DNA of 64,000 nt from Niallia nealsonii. Lineage in GTDB: Bacteria; Bacillota; Bacilli; Bacillales; Cytobacillaceae. Location: the NCBI RefSeq assembly GCF_002835805.1, contig NZ_PISE01000016.1, positions 117,029-181,028 of the forward strand. Reading direction: 5' to 3'. Position 1 is the stretch's first letter. Each line of letters starts with the position of its first letter. The notes under the pieces are model-generated. The model was given only the letters and a program-made list of their open reading frames with translations, searched no databases and had not been told where the DNA came from. Of the stretch, positions 40,188-48,673 are shown piece by piece. Position numbers and translations under genes: made by a program.

Positions 40188-41237
40188 TTAGCTAAAAACC
40201 CTTATCTCTTTTGGTTTAACATAAATAATATCGCCTTGTTTTACTTGTAATGAGCTATATTGTTCTTTTATTAGCTCCACTTCCAAACTTTCATGCAAAT
40301 CTGTTCGTACGACATCCATTCGAACCGTATTCCCTACCTTTTGGATATGGCGAATAATAGATTTAATAGAACTTTTATCACTTGGTTGTTTTTCAATAAT
40401 AAAATCATATGGTCTAACATAGCCAACGCCATCTTCATTGCCAATTCCATTCTGGATATTAAACATTGCAGCACCTGAAGCAAATTTTCCTTTTTCCATT
40501 CTTCCTTTAAATATATTGATGCTTCCTAAAAAATCATAAACAAAAGAATTAGCTGGACTTTCGTATACTTCTTCTGGCGTGCCTATTTGTTCAATTTCCC
40601 CTTCATTCATAATAACAACTCTATCCGCAACATCTAAGGCTTCTTCTTGATCATGTGTGACGAATATGCTGGTGATTTTATATTGATCATGAAGGTTTCT
40701 TAACCAACGTCTTAATTCTTTGCGGACCTTAGCATCTAGTGCACCAAAAGGCTCATCTAACAATAATATTTTTGGCTTCACAGCAAGAGCCCTCGCTAAC
40801 GCAACTCTTTGTCTTTGCCCTCCAGATAATTGAGATGGATATCGATCTTGATAGCTGCTTAATTTAACAAGCTCCAATAATTCAGTCACTTTTTCTGTAA
40901 TTTCTTTTTTTGTTGGCCTTTCTTTTTTCGGTTTTACACGTAAACCATATGCTACATTTTCAAAAATAGTCATATGGCGAAATAAAGCGTAATGCTGAAA
41001 AACAAAACCAACATTTCTGTCTTTTACATGCTTTTCTGAAAAATTGTCCTCGTCCACTAATATCACACCTTGATCTTGGTATTCCAGCCCTGCAATAATG
41101 CGCAGCAAGGACGTTTTTCCTGAACCGGAAGGACCTAATAAAGCAAGAAGTTCTCCTGTTTTAACTTCAAGGTTTATATCTTTTAATGCTTCATAAGAAC
41201 CATAGTTTTTATGGATATTCTTAATATTTATGCTCAA
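40188..41237 (-). CDS. cysA: Sulfate/thiosulfate ABC transporter ATP-binding protein
   Basis: This is the ATPase of the sulfate importer. Walker [10 protein letters not shown] near residue 35, the signature [15 protein letters not shown] near residue 138, Walker [13 protein letters not shown] near residue 158 and the H-loop THDQEEALD are intact. A C-terminal TOBE-like regulatory domain (about residues 240-349) follows, and the length of 349 fits CysA. The start is TTG 41237 behind GGAGGG. It is the last gene of the operon with cysW, cysT and the binding protein. Confidence 0.92.
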   Translation of the reverse strand: MSINIKNIHKNYGSYEALKDINLEVKTGELLALLGPSGSGKTSLLRIIAGLEYQDQGVILVDEDNFSEKHVKDRNVGFVFQHYALFRHMTIFENVAYGLRVKPKKERPTKKEITEKVTELLELVKLSSYQDRYPSQLSGGQRQRVALARALAVKPKILLLDEPFGALDAKVRKELRRWLRNLHDQYKITSIFVTHDQEEALDVADRVVIMNEGEIEQIGTPEEVYESPANSFVYDFLGSINIFKGRMEKGKFASGAAMFNIQNGIGNEDGVGYVRPYDFIIEKQPSDKSSIKSIIRHIQKVGNTVRMDVVRTDLHESLEVELIKEQYSSLQVKQGDIIYVKPKEIRVFS

Positions 41238-41250
41238 CTGCCAACCCTCC

Positions 41251-42123
41251 CTACCGTTCTAATTGTAGATGTTTTGTTTTTGATTCCACGATGCTCTTAA
41301 TAATTAAAGATATAATGGCAAAAATGGACATAAGCGATGCTACAGCGAAAGATGCTGAAAACTGATATTCGTTGTACAATATTTCAATATGCAGGGGCAA
41401 GGTATTGGTTAATCCTCTAATATGTCCAGAAACAACGGATACAGCTCCAAATTCGCCAATTGTTCTTGCGGTAGCTAAAATCACTCCATGAAGCAAAGCC
41501 CATTTTATATTTGGAAGAGTAATATTCCAAAACGTTCTAAATCCTCCCGCCCCTAAGATAATCGAGGCCTCTTCTTCTGCTGTGCCTTGACTTTGCATAA
41601 TTGGTATTAGTTCACGGGCAATAAACGGGAAGGTTACAAAAAGTGTTGCTAACACAATTCCTGGAACAGCAAAAATAATTTTTATATTGTTTTCCATCAA
41701 TATTTGCCCAAATACTCCATGAAGACCAAATAATAAAACAAAAATCAGTCCTGCAATAACCGGTGAAACCGCAAAGGGCAAATCAATTAAAGTGATAAGA
41801 AGATTTTTCCCTTTAAATTCATATTTAGTGATTGCCCATGCTGCAATAACGCCAAATATTGTATTAATTGGCACAGCAATAATCACTACTAACAGCGTTA
41901 ATTTAATGGCAGATAAAGAGTCTGGATTTGAAATTGCTTCAAAATATACCCAGCTCCCTTTTTCAAAGGCTTTTACAAAAATAGCAATCAAAGGAACCAC
42001 TAAAAAAAGTGTTAAAAATAGTAAAACAATACTAATCAATGCCCATTTGACTAACACCGGCTCCTTTTGCACTTGCACCTTATTATTTATGTTTTTTTGT
42101 TTAACTTGTATATTCGCATCCAT
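41251..42123 (-). CDS. cysW: Sulfate ABC transporter permease CysW
   Basis: This is one of two membrane subunits. It has about six hydrophobic segments and the EAA loop [23 protein letters not shown] near residue 182. Family-typical [19 protein letters not shown] near residue 225 separates CysW from molybdate permeases. The ATG follows AAAGGAGG. It lies 13 bases upstream of cysA and 100 bases after cysT. Confidence 0.92.
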   Translation of the reverse strand: MDANIQVKQKNINNKVQVQKEPVLVKWALISIVLLFLTLFLVVPLIAIFVKAFEKGSWVYFEAISNPDSLSAIKLTLLVVIIAVPINTIFGVIAAWAITKYEFKGKNLLITLIDLPFAVSPVIAGLIFVLLFGLHGVFGQILMENNIKIIFAVPGIVLATLFVTFPFIARELIPIMQSQGTAEEEASIILGAGGFRTFWNITLPNIKWALLHGVILATARTIGEFGAVSVVSGHIRGLTNTLPLHIEILYNEYQFSASFAVASLMSIFAIISLIIKSIVESKTKHLQLER

Positions 42124-42223
42124 TTCTATCCTCCTTTAAATGGAAAATAAACGCTACTTTCTAAATAGGTATTATTATCCAATAACACTGGATTTTTTCT
42201 TTTGTTTATCTCATACTAATAAT

Positions 42224-43066
42224 TTAAGAAACAAACTTTTTTCTATTCCACCATTGAAGCAGATTAATGCCAAATAAAATAAAAAATGTAATAATCAGCA
42301 TTCCTGCTGCAACAGCTGTAGCTCCCTCATAATCATATTGCTCTAGTTTTGTTATAATAATTAATGGAGAAATTTCTGTCTTATATGGCATATTTCCAGC
42401 TATAAATACAACAGATCCATATTCCCCTAAAGCCCGTGCAAAGGACAAAGCAAATCCAATAAAAATGCTTGGAATTATCTCTGGAAATATCACTTTAATG
42501 AATGTTTGCCACCTGTTGGCTCCTAAAGCAGCAGATGCTTCCTCCACTTCTGTCTCCACACTTGCTAGCACCGGCTGAACCATTCTAACCACAAATGGCA
42601 AACCAATAAAAACTAACGCGATGATAATGCCAATTGGCGTAAAAGCAATTTTAAAAGAGAAAAATTGGCCTATCCAGCCATTGCTTGCATAAAGAGTAGT
42701 TAAAGTTATGCCAGCAACAGCTGTAGGTAATGCAAAGGGCAAATCAACAAGGCCATCAATAAATTTTTTCCCTGGAAATTGATACCTAGTTAAAACCCAA
42801 GCGATTAATACTCCAAAAAAAACATTAATTAGCGCTGCTGAAAAAGCAGTCAAAAAGCTCAATTTATAGGATGCTAACACCCTTTTCTCCGTAATAATAT
42901 CCCAAAAATCAGAAAAACCATTAGAAAAAGAATGTAAAAACACCATGGATAACGGAATTAGCACAATTAAGGAAAGGTAAAGCAAGGTAAAACTTAAAGT
43001 AAACCGAAAACCGGGAATATAATTATTCTTGCTGGCTTTCTTTCGATTTATTGTTATTTTCCCCAT
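42224..43066 (-). CDS. cysT: Sulfate ABC transporter permease CysT
   Basis: This is the second membrane subunit (also called CysU). It has six predicted membrane helices and the EAA loop EVEEASAALGANRWQTF near residue 180. ARALGEYGSVVFIAGNMP near residue 222 is typical. The 280-residue length fits CysT. AAGAGATGG precedes the ATG. It follows the binding protein by 32 bases. Confidence 0.92.
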   Translation of the reverse strand: MGKITINRKKASKNNYIPGFRFTLSFTLLYLSLIVLIPLSMVFLHSFSNGFSDFWDIITEKRVLASYKLSFLTAFSAALINVFFGVLIAWVLTRYQFPGKKFIDGLVDLPFALPTAVAGITLTTLYASNGWIGQFFSFKIAFTPIGIIIALVFIGLPFVVRMVQPVLASVETEVEEASAALGANRWQTFIKVIFPEIIPSIFIGFALSFARALGEYGSVVFIAGNMPYKTEISPLIIITKLEQYDYEGATAVAAGMLIITFFILFGINLLQWWNRKKFVS

Positions 43067-43098
43067 ACTACACCATCTCTTTTTTCATTACAGGAACC

Positions 43099-44133
43099 TT
43101 ATTGCTCATATATTTCATCAAAAGTTCCCCCATCATTAAAATGTTTTTCTTGTGCTTTTTTCCATCCGCCAAATTCTTTATCCACTGTCACTAAATCAAT
43201 ATCTGCAAATTGATTTTCGTATTTTTTTAAGATTTCTTCCTTTCTTGGGCGATAGAAGTTTTTAGCCGCAATTTCTTGTCCTTCATCTGTATATAAATAT
43301 TTTAGATACGCTTCTGCCACTTCCTTTGTTCCTTTTTTATCGACTACTTTATCAACAATGGAAACAGGAGGTTCAGCCAAAATACTGATAGACGGATTGA
43401 CAATTTCAAATTTATCTGATCCAAATTCTTTTAATGTTAAGTATGCTTCGTTTTCCCATGCAATTAAAACATCGCCAATTCCACGCTCTACAAAAGTTGT
43501 AGTAGCTCCTCTGGCACCTGAATCTAGCACTTCCACATTTTTATATAATTTTTTCATAAATTCTTTTGTTTCTGTTTCATTCCCACCATCTTTTTTATCC
43601 GCATATGCCCAAGCAGCTAAATAGTTCCATCTTGCTCCACCTGAAGTTTTGGGATTTGGCGTAATAACAGACACATCTTTTTTCACTAAGTCATTCCAAT
43701 CTTTGATCCCTTTAGGATTGCCTTTTTTCACTAGAAAAACAATGGTAGAAGTGTATGGCGTTGAATTATCTGGCAGTCTTTTTTGCCATTCTTTATCAAT
43801 CAAATTAGCTCCATCCGCAATGGCATCAATATCATATGCAAGTGCTAATGTGACAACATCTGCTTCAAGTCCATCAATAACAGCTCTTCCTTGTTTTCCT
43901 GAACCTCCATGTGATTGCTTAATCGTAACCGTTTGTCCTGTTTCCTCTTTCCAGTTCTTCGCAAAAGCCTGATTAAATTCTTGATACAGTTCTCTTGTCG
44001 GATCATAGGAAACATTTAATATTTCCACATTTTTTGTCTCTTTTGTGGCGTTCTTTTCTTTTTCATTTCCACATGCAGCAAGCACACCTATTAATAGAAT
44101 AAGTGAAGCTAGTAAAATAACAGTTTTTTTCAT
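43099..44133 (-). CDS. sbp: Sulfate-binding lipoprotein
   Basis: This is the extracellular substrate-binding subunit that delivers sulfate to CysTW. A signal peptide ends in the lipobox LIGVLAACG with the lipidated cysteine near residue 21. The family motif [16 protein letters not shown] lies near residue 44, and [14 protein letters not shown] near residue 79. [15 protein letters not shown] near residue 163 is also family-like. GGGGGA precedes the ATG. It is the first gene of sbp-cysT-cysW-cysA and lies behind a promoter and a leader terminator (44164-44282). Confidence 0.93.
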   Translation of the reverse strand: MKKTVILLASLILLIGVLAACGNEKEKNATKETKNVEILNVSYDPTRELYQEFNQAFAKNWKEETGQTVTIKQSHGGSGKQGRAVIDGLEADVVTLALAYDIDAIADGANLIDKEWQKRLPDNSTPYTSTIVFLVKKGNPKGIKDWNDLVKKDVSVITPNPKTSGGARWNYLAAWAYADKKDGGNETETKEFMKKLYKNVEVLDSGARGATTTFVERGIGDVLIAWENEAYLTLKEFGSDKFEIVNPSISILAEPPVSIVDKVVDKKGTKEVAEAYLKYLYTDEGQEIAAKNFYRPRKEEILKKYENQFADIDLVTVDKEFGGWKKAQEKHFNDGGTFDEIYEQ

Positions 44134-44163
44134 TTTTTTTCCCCCTTAAAAATGACTACAAAA

Positions 44164-44207
44164 AAAGGCATATTACCCCCTTTTTATGTGATGGGTAATA
44201 TGCCTTT
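44164..44207 (-). terminator. Strong leader terminator upstream of sbp
   Basis: A 15-base-pair perfect stem (AAAGGCATATTACCC with GGGTAATATGCCTTT) is followed by seven T on the minus strand. It lies between a candidate promoter and the sbp ribosome binding site. The position suggests an attenuator rather than the end of another gene, because the M23 gene ends upstream of that promoter. Confidence 0.85.
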
Positions 44208-44254
44208 AGTTGTCTAATCAGCAGCATTATTAATATTATTTTTTCTTCATATAG

Positions 44255-44282
44255 ATTAAACTATATTATCCCTATTTGTCAA
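44255..44282 (-). promoter_or_regulatory. Candidate sigma-A promoter of the sulfate operon
   Basis: TTGACA at 44282-44277, a 16-base spacer and TTTAAT at 44260-44255 point toward sbp. Transcripts would carry a leader of about 100 bases that contains the strong terminator. Confidence 0.6.
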
Positions 44283-44330
44283 CTTGGTTTTTAAAAATTT
44301 TCACCCTAATCGGAGCCACTCTCTACTAAC

Positions 44331-44525
44331 TCCATTGCGATTTATCGGGCTTTTGAGACCACCCTAATGGAAAGAGGAAACGAGAAATCTAGATGGGTAG
44401 AAACTGCCCAATAAAAAAGAACACAGGCTTACAGTAGCAACATCTGTATGGCCTGCATTCTATCTTTCCTCAAAGGAACAATCCGTAGGGAACGTGACCC
44501 CGCTGATTGTTCCTTTCATTTTATT
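44331..44525 (-). repeat. Long copy of the dispersed structured repeat (copy E)
   Basis: On the minus strand it opens AATAAAATGAAAGGAACAATC. A hairpin around AATCAGCGGGG and CCCTACGGATT follows, then the core ATACAGATGTTGC flanked by CAGGC and GCCTG. The tail is GTCTCAAAAGCCCGATAAATCG. The stop codon of the M23 peptidase gene is formed by the first bases of this element. Length 195 bases. Confidence 0.72.
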
Positions 44526-45324
44526 TAATAAGCAATTTCTCTCCCTCTATAATCACATCAGATTTTTTATTATTCCATCTTTTCAATTCAGCCACCGATA
44601 CATTATCCCTTTTCGCAATCGACCATAATGTATCATTCGCTTTAATGGTATAAATTATTTTTTTGGCAGACTTCTGCGTTTTTTCTTTATGCTTATGCAA
44701 GGTTGCTTTATTTCCTTCTGCTAAGGGCATATTTTTTACTACTTCTACTGATTTCTGCTTTTTATTCTCTTTACTAGCTGTCAACTTTTCCTTTTGGGCA
44801 GAAGTATGGACAGTTTGCCCTACTTCTACTTCTCCTAAAGCCACCATGGGGTCTACAGCATTCTTTTTTGTCATCGTCCATTCTTTATTATGTATTTCAA
44901 AATGGAGATGAACACCGGAGGAATTCCCTGTACTCCCCATTTTTCCAATCACTTGTCCTTTTTTCACTTGGTCATTTTGTTTTACCATTCTTTTATTTAA
45001 ATGGGCATAAACTGTTTCAATCCCGTTAGTATGCTTAATAAATACTACATTTCCATAAGAATTGGAATAGTAGGATTTCATCACGATTCCCCTATCGACA
45101 ACATAAACTGATTCATTAATATTTCCAGCAATATCAATTCCTTTATGGTGCCCATTTCTCGTATTATATAAATCAGAGATGATACCATCACTAGGCCAAG
45201 CCCAATCCTTTGTTCTTTCTGCAATAGATTGAGCGTTGGCCTCTTTTATGTTGCCTAAAAACAATAAACAAAACAGTGTCAAAAAACTCATCGCTTTTAT
45301 GTGTTTCTTCCTGTAATCTTCCAT
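44521..45324 (-). CDS. Secreted M23 peptidase with C-terminal LysM domain
   Basis: A signal peptide (about residues 1-31, ending near EANAQ) precedes a zinc endopeptidase domain with HHKGIDIAG near residue 58. The HLHFEIH motif near residue 140 completes the metal site. A LysM domain (YTIKANDTLWSIAKRDNVS) closes the protein. It probably cuts peptide bonds in peptidoglycan; the target bond is unknown. AAAGGAGG precedes the ATG at 45324, giving 267 residues. I do not assign it to a named Bacillus gene. Confidence 0.87.
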   Translation of the reverse strand: MEDYRKKHIKAMSFLTLFCLLFLGNIKEANAQSIAERTKDWAWPSDGIISDLYNTRNGHHKGIDIAGNINESVYVVDRGIVMKSYYSNSYGNVVFIKHTNGIETVYAHLNKRMVKQNDQVKKGQVIGKMGSTGNSSGVHLHFEIHNKEWTMTKKNAVDPMVALGEVEVGQTVHTSAQKEKLTASKENKKQKSVEVVKNMPLAEGNKATLHKHKEKTQKSAKKIIYTIKANDTLWSIAKRDNVSVAELKRWNNKKSDVIIEGEKLLIK

Positions 45325-45586
45325 CCTTTCCTCCTTTATAATGATTGAGAACATAAAAAAGTTCCTGCCATTTTAAAGCACGCCTTCAAGATGTCGGCTA
45401 CGATTAGCTCCTAATCCTTTTTTTCTGGAAAATTCGCAAATAAAATTCTTTTAAATCATGGGTTATCTGGCAAGATATGTCTTAAAAAGGAAACAACAAA
45501 GCTTATTATTTCTGTTGTGTGAAAAACTATGCATCAATTTTTTTTATAGGCATCCATTATGAAAGTTGAATTCAATAAAACAAAAA
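45325..45586. other. Spacer between the M23 gene and the glycerate kinase remnant
   Basis: AT-rich, without a supported gene; it should hold the promoter of the M23 gene. Confidence 0.35.
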
Positions 45587-45612
45587 AAAGCGAGGAATCC
45601 CCACTTTTGCAA
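45587..45612 (-). terminator. Terminator after the glycerate kinase remnant
   Basis: AAAGTGGGG pairs with CCTCGCTTT (two wobbles) around a 3-base loop, followed by eight T on the minus strand. Confidence 0.75.
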
Positions 45613-46564
45613 ATAATTTTTATAATAAACGTACAATATATTCTCAGGTTCTTTCACTGCTTTATCTAGGAATATCGAATCACTAAATCGCCTCCCTTTT
45701 GTGGGCCAAACACAAAGGAAGCACCGCTCTCTTCACATAATTGGTTTGTTACCTCACAGGCAGCCAACAACTCTATATTAGCTAATCTTTTATCTAAATG
45801 AGAACAAATCAATTTTATTTAATAGATTCAAAGAATTCCCCCGCATGACAGGCAATTGCCGTCTTGATCAAGAAACTTCACTCCAAGGGCTTCAGCTATT
45901 CCTGCCCCCTATCATTTGTAGCGCTTCCACCAATGCCGATAATAATTCTTTTAGCCTTTTTATTTATACATTCTATTATTAAATTCACCTGTTCCATATG
46001 TAATAGCTATAAGGGGATTTTCGATCTTTTTATTAGGCTCTTTTCTAAAAGATTGTTGTTTTTAAATAAGTTTTGTAAACAAAAATTATTTAGGTTGATT
46101 GGAGTGGAAGGTGTGAGACTCCTGTGGGAGCAGCGGGACAGGCGAGACCCCACAGTCGCTGGTGCGACGAGGAGGCTCACCGCCCGCCCCACGGAAAGCG
46201 AGCATCCTGAAGCGGAAATTAACCTTCCCCAGTGCTTAGTGAATAGCAACAAAGTTTACGAAAACAGCCTTTTATTAACAAGATGAATGCCACTCTCTTA
46301 TAGCTGTTTCTGTATCTCCCATTATTCCGTATATTGCCTTTACTACATTTTTGAGGGGACCAGTTACATGAGTATAATATAGCTTTCTACCTGTAGCATC
46401 CACTAATGATTACACGGTGCCTTCTCCCCCATCGGCCACCGGAACATGAATAAACTTTCCATTTGGAAACACTCTTTTTATACCTGGTGCCATTGCGATA
46501 AATACTTCTTTTGCCATCATGCCTTCTTTAAATGAATTAGTGCAAGCACAAATTTTTTTGTCAT
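45613..46564 (-). pseudogene. garK: Decayed glycerate kinase gene interrupted by a repeat
   Basis: Pieces of one protein can be read in order on the minus strand but in several frames. They are KEVFIAMAPGIKRVFPNGK and PVADGGEGTV near 46430-46520, LVDATGRKLYYTHVTGPLKN near 46340-46410, and PLIAITYGTGEL and IIIGIGGSATND near 45920-46020. The last is IELLAACEVTNQLCEESGA with FGPQKGGDLV near 45670-45770. All match glycerate kinase, which makes phosphoglycerate from glycerate. Stops and frameshifts separate them, the C-terminus is truncated, and a GC-rich repeat is inserted. ATG 46564 with GGGGGAG is the old start. Confidence 0.85.
46093..46224 (+). repeat. GC-rich Bacillus-type repeat inserted in the glycerate kinase remnant
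   Basis: About 130 bases of clearly higher GC than the surroundings. It contains GATTGGAGTGGAAGG, TGTGGGAGCAGCGGGACAGG, CGAGACCCCACAG, GACGAGGAGGCTCACCGCC and CACGGAAAGCGAGCATCCTG. This pattern is a widespread, highly structured non-coding repeat of Bacillaceae genomes (from memory). Its ends form an inverted repeat (GGTTGATT and AATTAACC), and a wider pair, GTTTTGTAAAC and GTTTACGAAAAC, flanks it. Confidence 0.85.
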
Positions 46565-46676
46565 AATTACTCCCCCTAAAGGGCATTTTTTAGCTGAAAT
46601 TACAACAAATCAGGAACCTAAAAAAACGTTATTCTCCATTAAAGAAACCATACAATCAAACTTTACTAGTTAAAAA

Positions 46677-46701
46677 AGGGCAATAATTAAAACATTGCCC
46701 T
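46677..46701 (-). terminator. Terminator after rsiX
   Basis: AGGGCAAT pairs with ATTGCCCT, followed by six T on the minus strand, about 20 bases past the rsiX stop. Confidence 0.88.
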
Positions 46702-46717
46702 AGAAACATAAACTCTC

Positions 46718-47893
46718 CTATCTCACTTCTCTTTTATTTGGGGCAATAGGTACTGCTATGGCTTTTGCAAGGGAAAACCTGCCAATTTGCTTTAACTTGG
46801 CATTTTCAAATTTTACGGAGGAAAAATGAAAATCTTTCGCTGTTAATAAAATTGATTCTATCGCTTGAAGAGTTGTTGCATTTTCCTCTAGTTTACTGCC
46901 ATTTGTTAAAAAGAGAGTAAGCTGGCCTTTTGCTTTATCTTTAACGATTTTGGAAAAATGAATGGTATCGGGGATTGAAGAATCAAGCCCTAAAACTTCA
47001 TTATCTTGCCTCATTTCATAAAAAGCTGTTTCTATATCTTGATAGGAATCTAATGATGGCACGTAAAATGGGAGATTCTCCTCTATTTTATTGGAATCTA
47101 AAAGAAAATATCCTCTGTTCTCCAATTCGGTATATTGATAAGACAGTTTTTCGCCAAAATTGCCAAATTCAATGCCTGGCTGATCTTCTGTCATAAATGT
47201 CACTTCTTTTCCTCCAACGTTTTGTAATTGTTGATTTATAATAGCAGAATAAAAGTTTATTCCATTGGAAGGAAAAGCAGCTAACTCTTTTTCAATAGTT
47301 ACTGACACGTTTTTTTTCTTTTCATCAAATTGAATGTCCGCTTGAATAGGATAAGATTCTTTTAAATGCCAATCCTTTTCTGTCAACTTACTCATATTAT
47401 CCATATACAGCTGGAAGCGAGAATGGTGATTCGGATTATCTGCCACTATGCTAATTGGCACAACTACTTGCATAGCAGCATCTGGAATGGGATAAGTAAG
47501 TACTTCCTTGTTTTGTATATCTTCCTGATATACCGCATTTGCTTGGATCATCTTGCTTTGATCCATGTTTAGACTATCTGAGGTGTCTTCCCTTTCCTTT
47601 TTGGCTATTTTATCTTCTGCTTTTAATGCGATCATATTGGAATTATCTAATGAACGATTACTTGTTTCATTTTCTGTACCATTATGAACAATTTCGCTGA
47701 TAATAACCAAAAAAAGAAGCAGAGAACACACCGTAGCAATTGTGGGGATATACCAAATTCTTTTTCGGCGCTTATTTATTTTTTTGTCTATCTGTTGATA
47801 AATCATTTGTTTCGGCCGATGGTCTTTTAATGCAGGGAGCTGTCTTAAAAGCTCTTCTATCTGTTCATCGCTCCACTTGGACTCTTTTGTCAT
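46718..47893 (-). CDS. rsiX: Anti-sigma-X factor RsiX
   Basis: This membrane-bound anti-sigma factor has a cytoplasmic N-terminal segment (SDEQIEELLRQLPALKDHRP near residue 8), a single membrane helix near residues 46-66 and a large extracytoplasmic domain. The length (391) and placement directly after sigX match RsiX of B. subtilis. Its start overlaps the end of sigX by 29 bases and follows GGAGG, so the pair is probably translationally coupled. Confidence 0.88.
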   Translation of the reverse strand: MTKESKWSDEQIEELLRQLPALKDHRPKQMIYQQIDKKINKRRKRIWYIPTIATVCSLLLFLVIISEIVHNGTENETSNRSLDNSNMIALKAEDKIAKKEREDTSDSLNMDQSKMIQANAVYQEDIQNKEVLTYPIPDAAMQVVVPISIVADNPNHHSRFQLYMDNMSKLTEKDWHLKESYPIQADIQFDEKKKNVSVTIEKELAAFPSNGINFYSAIINQQLQNVGGKEVTFMTEDQPGIEFGNFGEKLSYQYTELENRGYFLLDSNKIEENLPFYVPSLDSYQDIETAFYEMRQDNEVLGLDSSIPDTIHFSKIVKDKAKGQLTLFLTNGSKLEENATTLQAIESILLTAKDFHFSSVKFENAKLKQIGRFSLAKAIAVPIAPNKREVR

Positions 47894-48416
47894 ACTCTTC
47901 CTCCTCTCTATATATGTCCTCTATTCTTTTCTTTAATACTTTCAGCGCGCGATGCTGGGTTGTTTTCACTTTGCTTTCTGTCCATCCTAAGGCTTTTGCA
48001 GTTTCAGCAATCGATTGTTCCTGTATATAACGCATAATGATAACCATCCGTTGATCTACCGTACACAGCTTTAATGCTTTATATATTTTTTGACTTTCTT
48101 CCGATTGTAGAACAAGTTCTTCTGGCATTAGCTCTTCTATTTTGATTTGCTGCTTTGTCCAATCAAATTTCTCCATAATTTTTGTTTTGATGCTTTTTTG
48201 TTTGCGAAAATGATCAATGGCAACATTTTTAGCAATACTGAACAGCCATGTTTTTTGTGAGCTTTTCCCCTCAAATCGCTCATATGATTTAAATACACGA
48301 ATATATACTTCCTGCATTAAATCTTCTGCAGTTTCTTTATGCTGCACCATATATAATAAAAATTGAAAAACGTCATGATGATACTTGTCGTATAGGTCAT
48401 CAAAAACGGAGTTCAT
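47865..48416 (-). CDS. sigX: ECF sigma factor SigX
   Basis: This extracytoplasmic-function sigma factor controls cell-surface charge and lipid genes in B. subtilis. Region 2 (YHHDVFQFLLYMVQHKETAED near residue 12, then MQEVYIRVFKSYERFEGKSS) and region 4 (MVIIMRYIQEQSIAETAKAL near residue 127) are complete. It has 183 residues. GGGGAGGGG precedes the ATG. An ECF-type promoter lies directly upstream, in keeping with autoregulation. It lies between resE and rsiX. Confidence 0.92.
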   Translation of the reverse strand: MNSVFDDLYDKYHHDVFQFLLYMVQHKETAEDLMQEVYIRVFKSYERFEGKSSQKTWLFSIAKNVAIDHFRKQKSIKTKIMEKFDWTKQQIKIEELMPEELVLQSEESQKIYKALKLCTVDQRMVIIMRYIQEQSIAETAKALGWTESKVKTTQHRALKVLKKRIEDIYREEEEYDKRVQVER

Positions 48417-48443
48417 ATCTTCCCCTCCCCGTTCCTTTAATTA

Positions 48444-48470
48444 GTCGAACTTTATGTAACAATAGTTTCA
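48444..48470 (-). promoter_or_regulatory. ECF-type (probably sigma-X) promoter of sigX
   Basis: TGAAAC at 48470-48465 and CGAC at 48447-48444 are separated by 17 bases. They lie 28 bases before the sigX start. The CGAC -10 is the element preferred by sigma-X in B. subtilis. Confidence 0.7.
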
Positions 48471-48581
48471 TCTTTATAAAAAAAGATTTATTTTATTACA
48501 TAACAAAAACACTTCCGTTACATACTCTCATTTTTATGCAAAATGCTAATAACCTGGTTTTTTTTTCATAAAACTATTAAT

Positions 48582-48610
48582 AAAAAAAGGAAGGCATCTA
48601 AACTCCTTCC
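48582..48610 (-). terminator. Terminator after resE
   Basis: GGAAGG pairs with CCTTCC around a 10-base loop, followed by seven T on the minus strand. It lies 64 bases past resE and before the sigX promoter. Confidence 0.8.
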
Positions 48611-48673
48611 CATACGTTCTATTATGTGAAATTGTTTCTTATGAATCAAGAATAATCGTCATTTTCTCTTATT

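Noticed and set aside
44164..44282. SAM (S-box) riboswitch or T-box leader before sbp
   Set aside because: The leader is too short and none of the conserved S-box or T-box sequences is visible; only the terminator and promoter are supported.
45864..46286. 140-codon plus-strand open frame
   Set aside because: It is antisense to the glycerate kinase remnant and runs through the GC-rich repeat; composition changes abruptly and no domain is seen.
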